From Paragonimus westermani (taxonomy: Eukaryota; Platyhelminthes; Trematoda; Plagiorchiida; Troglotrematidae), in NCBI GenBank assembly GCA_008508345.1, contig QNGE01001013.1, forward strand, positions 26,173 through 90,172: a stretch of 64,000 nucleotides of DNA. The letters run 5' to 3'. Under the pieces are notes generated by a model. The model saw only the letters and a list, made by a program, of their open reading frames with translations, did no database searches and had not been told where the DNA came from. The translations under genes were made by a program, and so were the position numbers. Shown here piece after piece: positions 63,749 to 64,000 of this stretch (position 1 is the stretch's first letter; every line of letters begins with the position of its first letter).

Positions 63749-64000
63749 TGGGGCATATTTGAAACGTTGGGATTAACCAAGGAGCCCAGAGTGGTTAAGG
63801 CGCTCAACGAGTACCTGAAGTTCACCACTCGTCTGGCAGAGGCGAAGGAATCTATCAAATTCATCACTGACTGCATTGATCGCAACGAATACCCGAAGCC
63901 ATTTTGGCAGGCCCTACGCAGGAACCGTGTCGAAATAAGAAGCATAGCACTGAAACGCTACAGCCTGAATCAACTGGATACCCATCGCGGGGGAATTGTC
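63749..64000 (+). mobile_element. Open frame entering a second retroelement, probably Penelope-like N terminus (partial)
   Basis: A frame open from 63749 (after TAA at 63746) to the window edge encodes 84 residues, including VVKALNEYLKFTTRLAEAKE, SIKFITDCIDRNEYPKPFWQ and ALRRNRVEIRSIALKRYSLN. The helical, basic character and the C-x-YPK-FW-LRR pattern recall the N-terminal region preceding the reverse transcriptase in fluke Penelope-like elements. It lies on the same strand about 30-150 bp after the end of another copy, consistent with the tandem arrangement common for these elements. The ORF has no start codon in view and runs off the window. The family assignment is tentative; the intact frame is directly seen. 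Confidence 0.45.

Noticed and set aside
1..64000. Prokaryotic features (operons, CRISPR, ribosome binding sites) and trans-spliced leader RNA genes
   Set aside because: The window is clearly eukaryotic and intron-rich. No CRISPR-like spacing and no known fluke spliced-leader sequence was found.

Overview
The window looks like nuclear DNA of a parasitic flatworm, most likely a digenean trematode with a large, repeat-rich genome (a Fasciola- or Paragonimus-like fluke; the genus is a guess). The reasons are moderate GC, multi-kilobase introns with GT-AG borders, microsatellites, and decayed RTE-like, CR1-like and Penelope-like retroelements. Nothing bacterial, viral or organellar was seen.

One gene dominates. 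Six exons on the + strand, at 7859-8233, 17882-18331, 34434-35843, 42107-43220, 47653-48839 and 56195-57046, join with matching splice phases into one open frame of 1795 codons plus stop, spread over 49 kb. The predicted protein has two C2H2 zinc fingers near the N terminus (residues 68-121), then about 1300 residues of low-complexity Ser/Thr/Asn-rich sequence, a 17-alanine run (1230-1246), and a homeodomain (about 1466-1528). The homeodomain carries the three extra residues, with Pro-Tyr-Pro, that define the TALE superclass. It is followed by a 267-residue acidic/Ser-rich tail. I do not recognise this zinc-finger plus TALE architecture from a named family. No MEIS, PBC or IRO companion domain is visible. 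It is the best candidate in the window for something undescribed.

Region by region: 1-7.4 kb is intergenic, with a decayed CR1-like reverse transcriptase piece (3481-3870) and a Penelope-like GIY-YIG endonuclease remnant on the - strand (6886-7390). From 7.86 to 57.05 kb is the homeobox gene. Its second intron (16 kb) holds an RTE-like fragment and two separate tandem pairs of a 586-bp unit (26440-27611 and 32447-33617), whose four copies look identical to each other. Its third intron holds an RTE-like 3' end (37725-38410). From 57.05 to 63.2 kb is gene-free as far as I can see. The right edge (63203-64000) has the 3' end of one Penelope-like element followed by the apparent start of another on the same strand.

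All functional calls are from reading the sequence. Homology searches and transcript data were not available.
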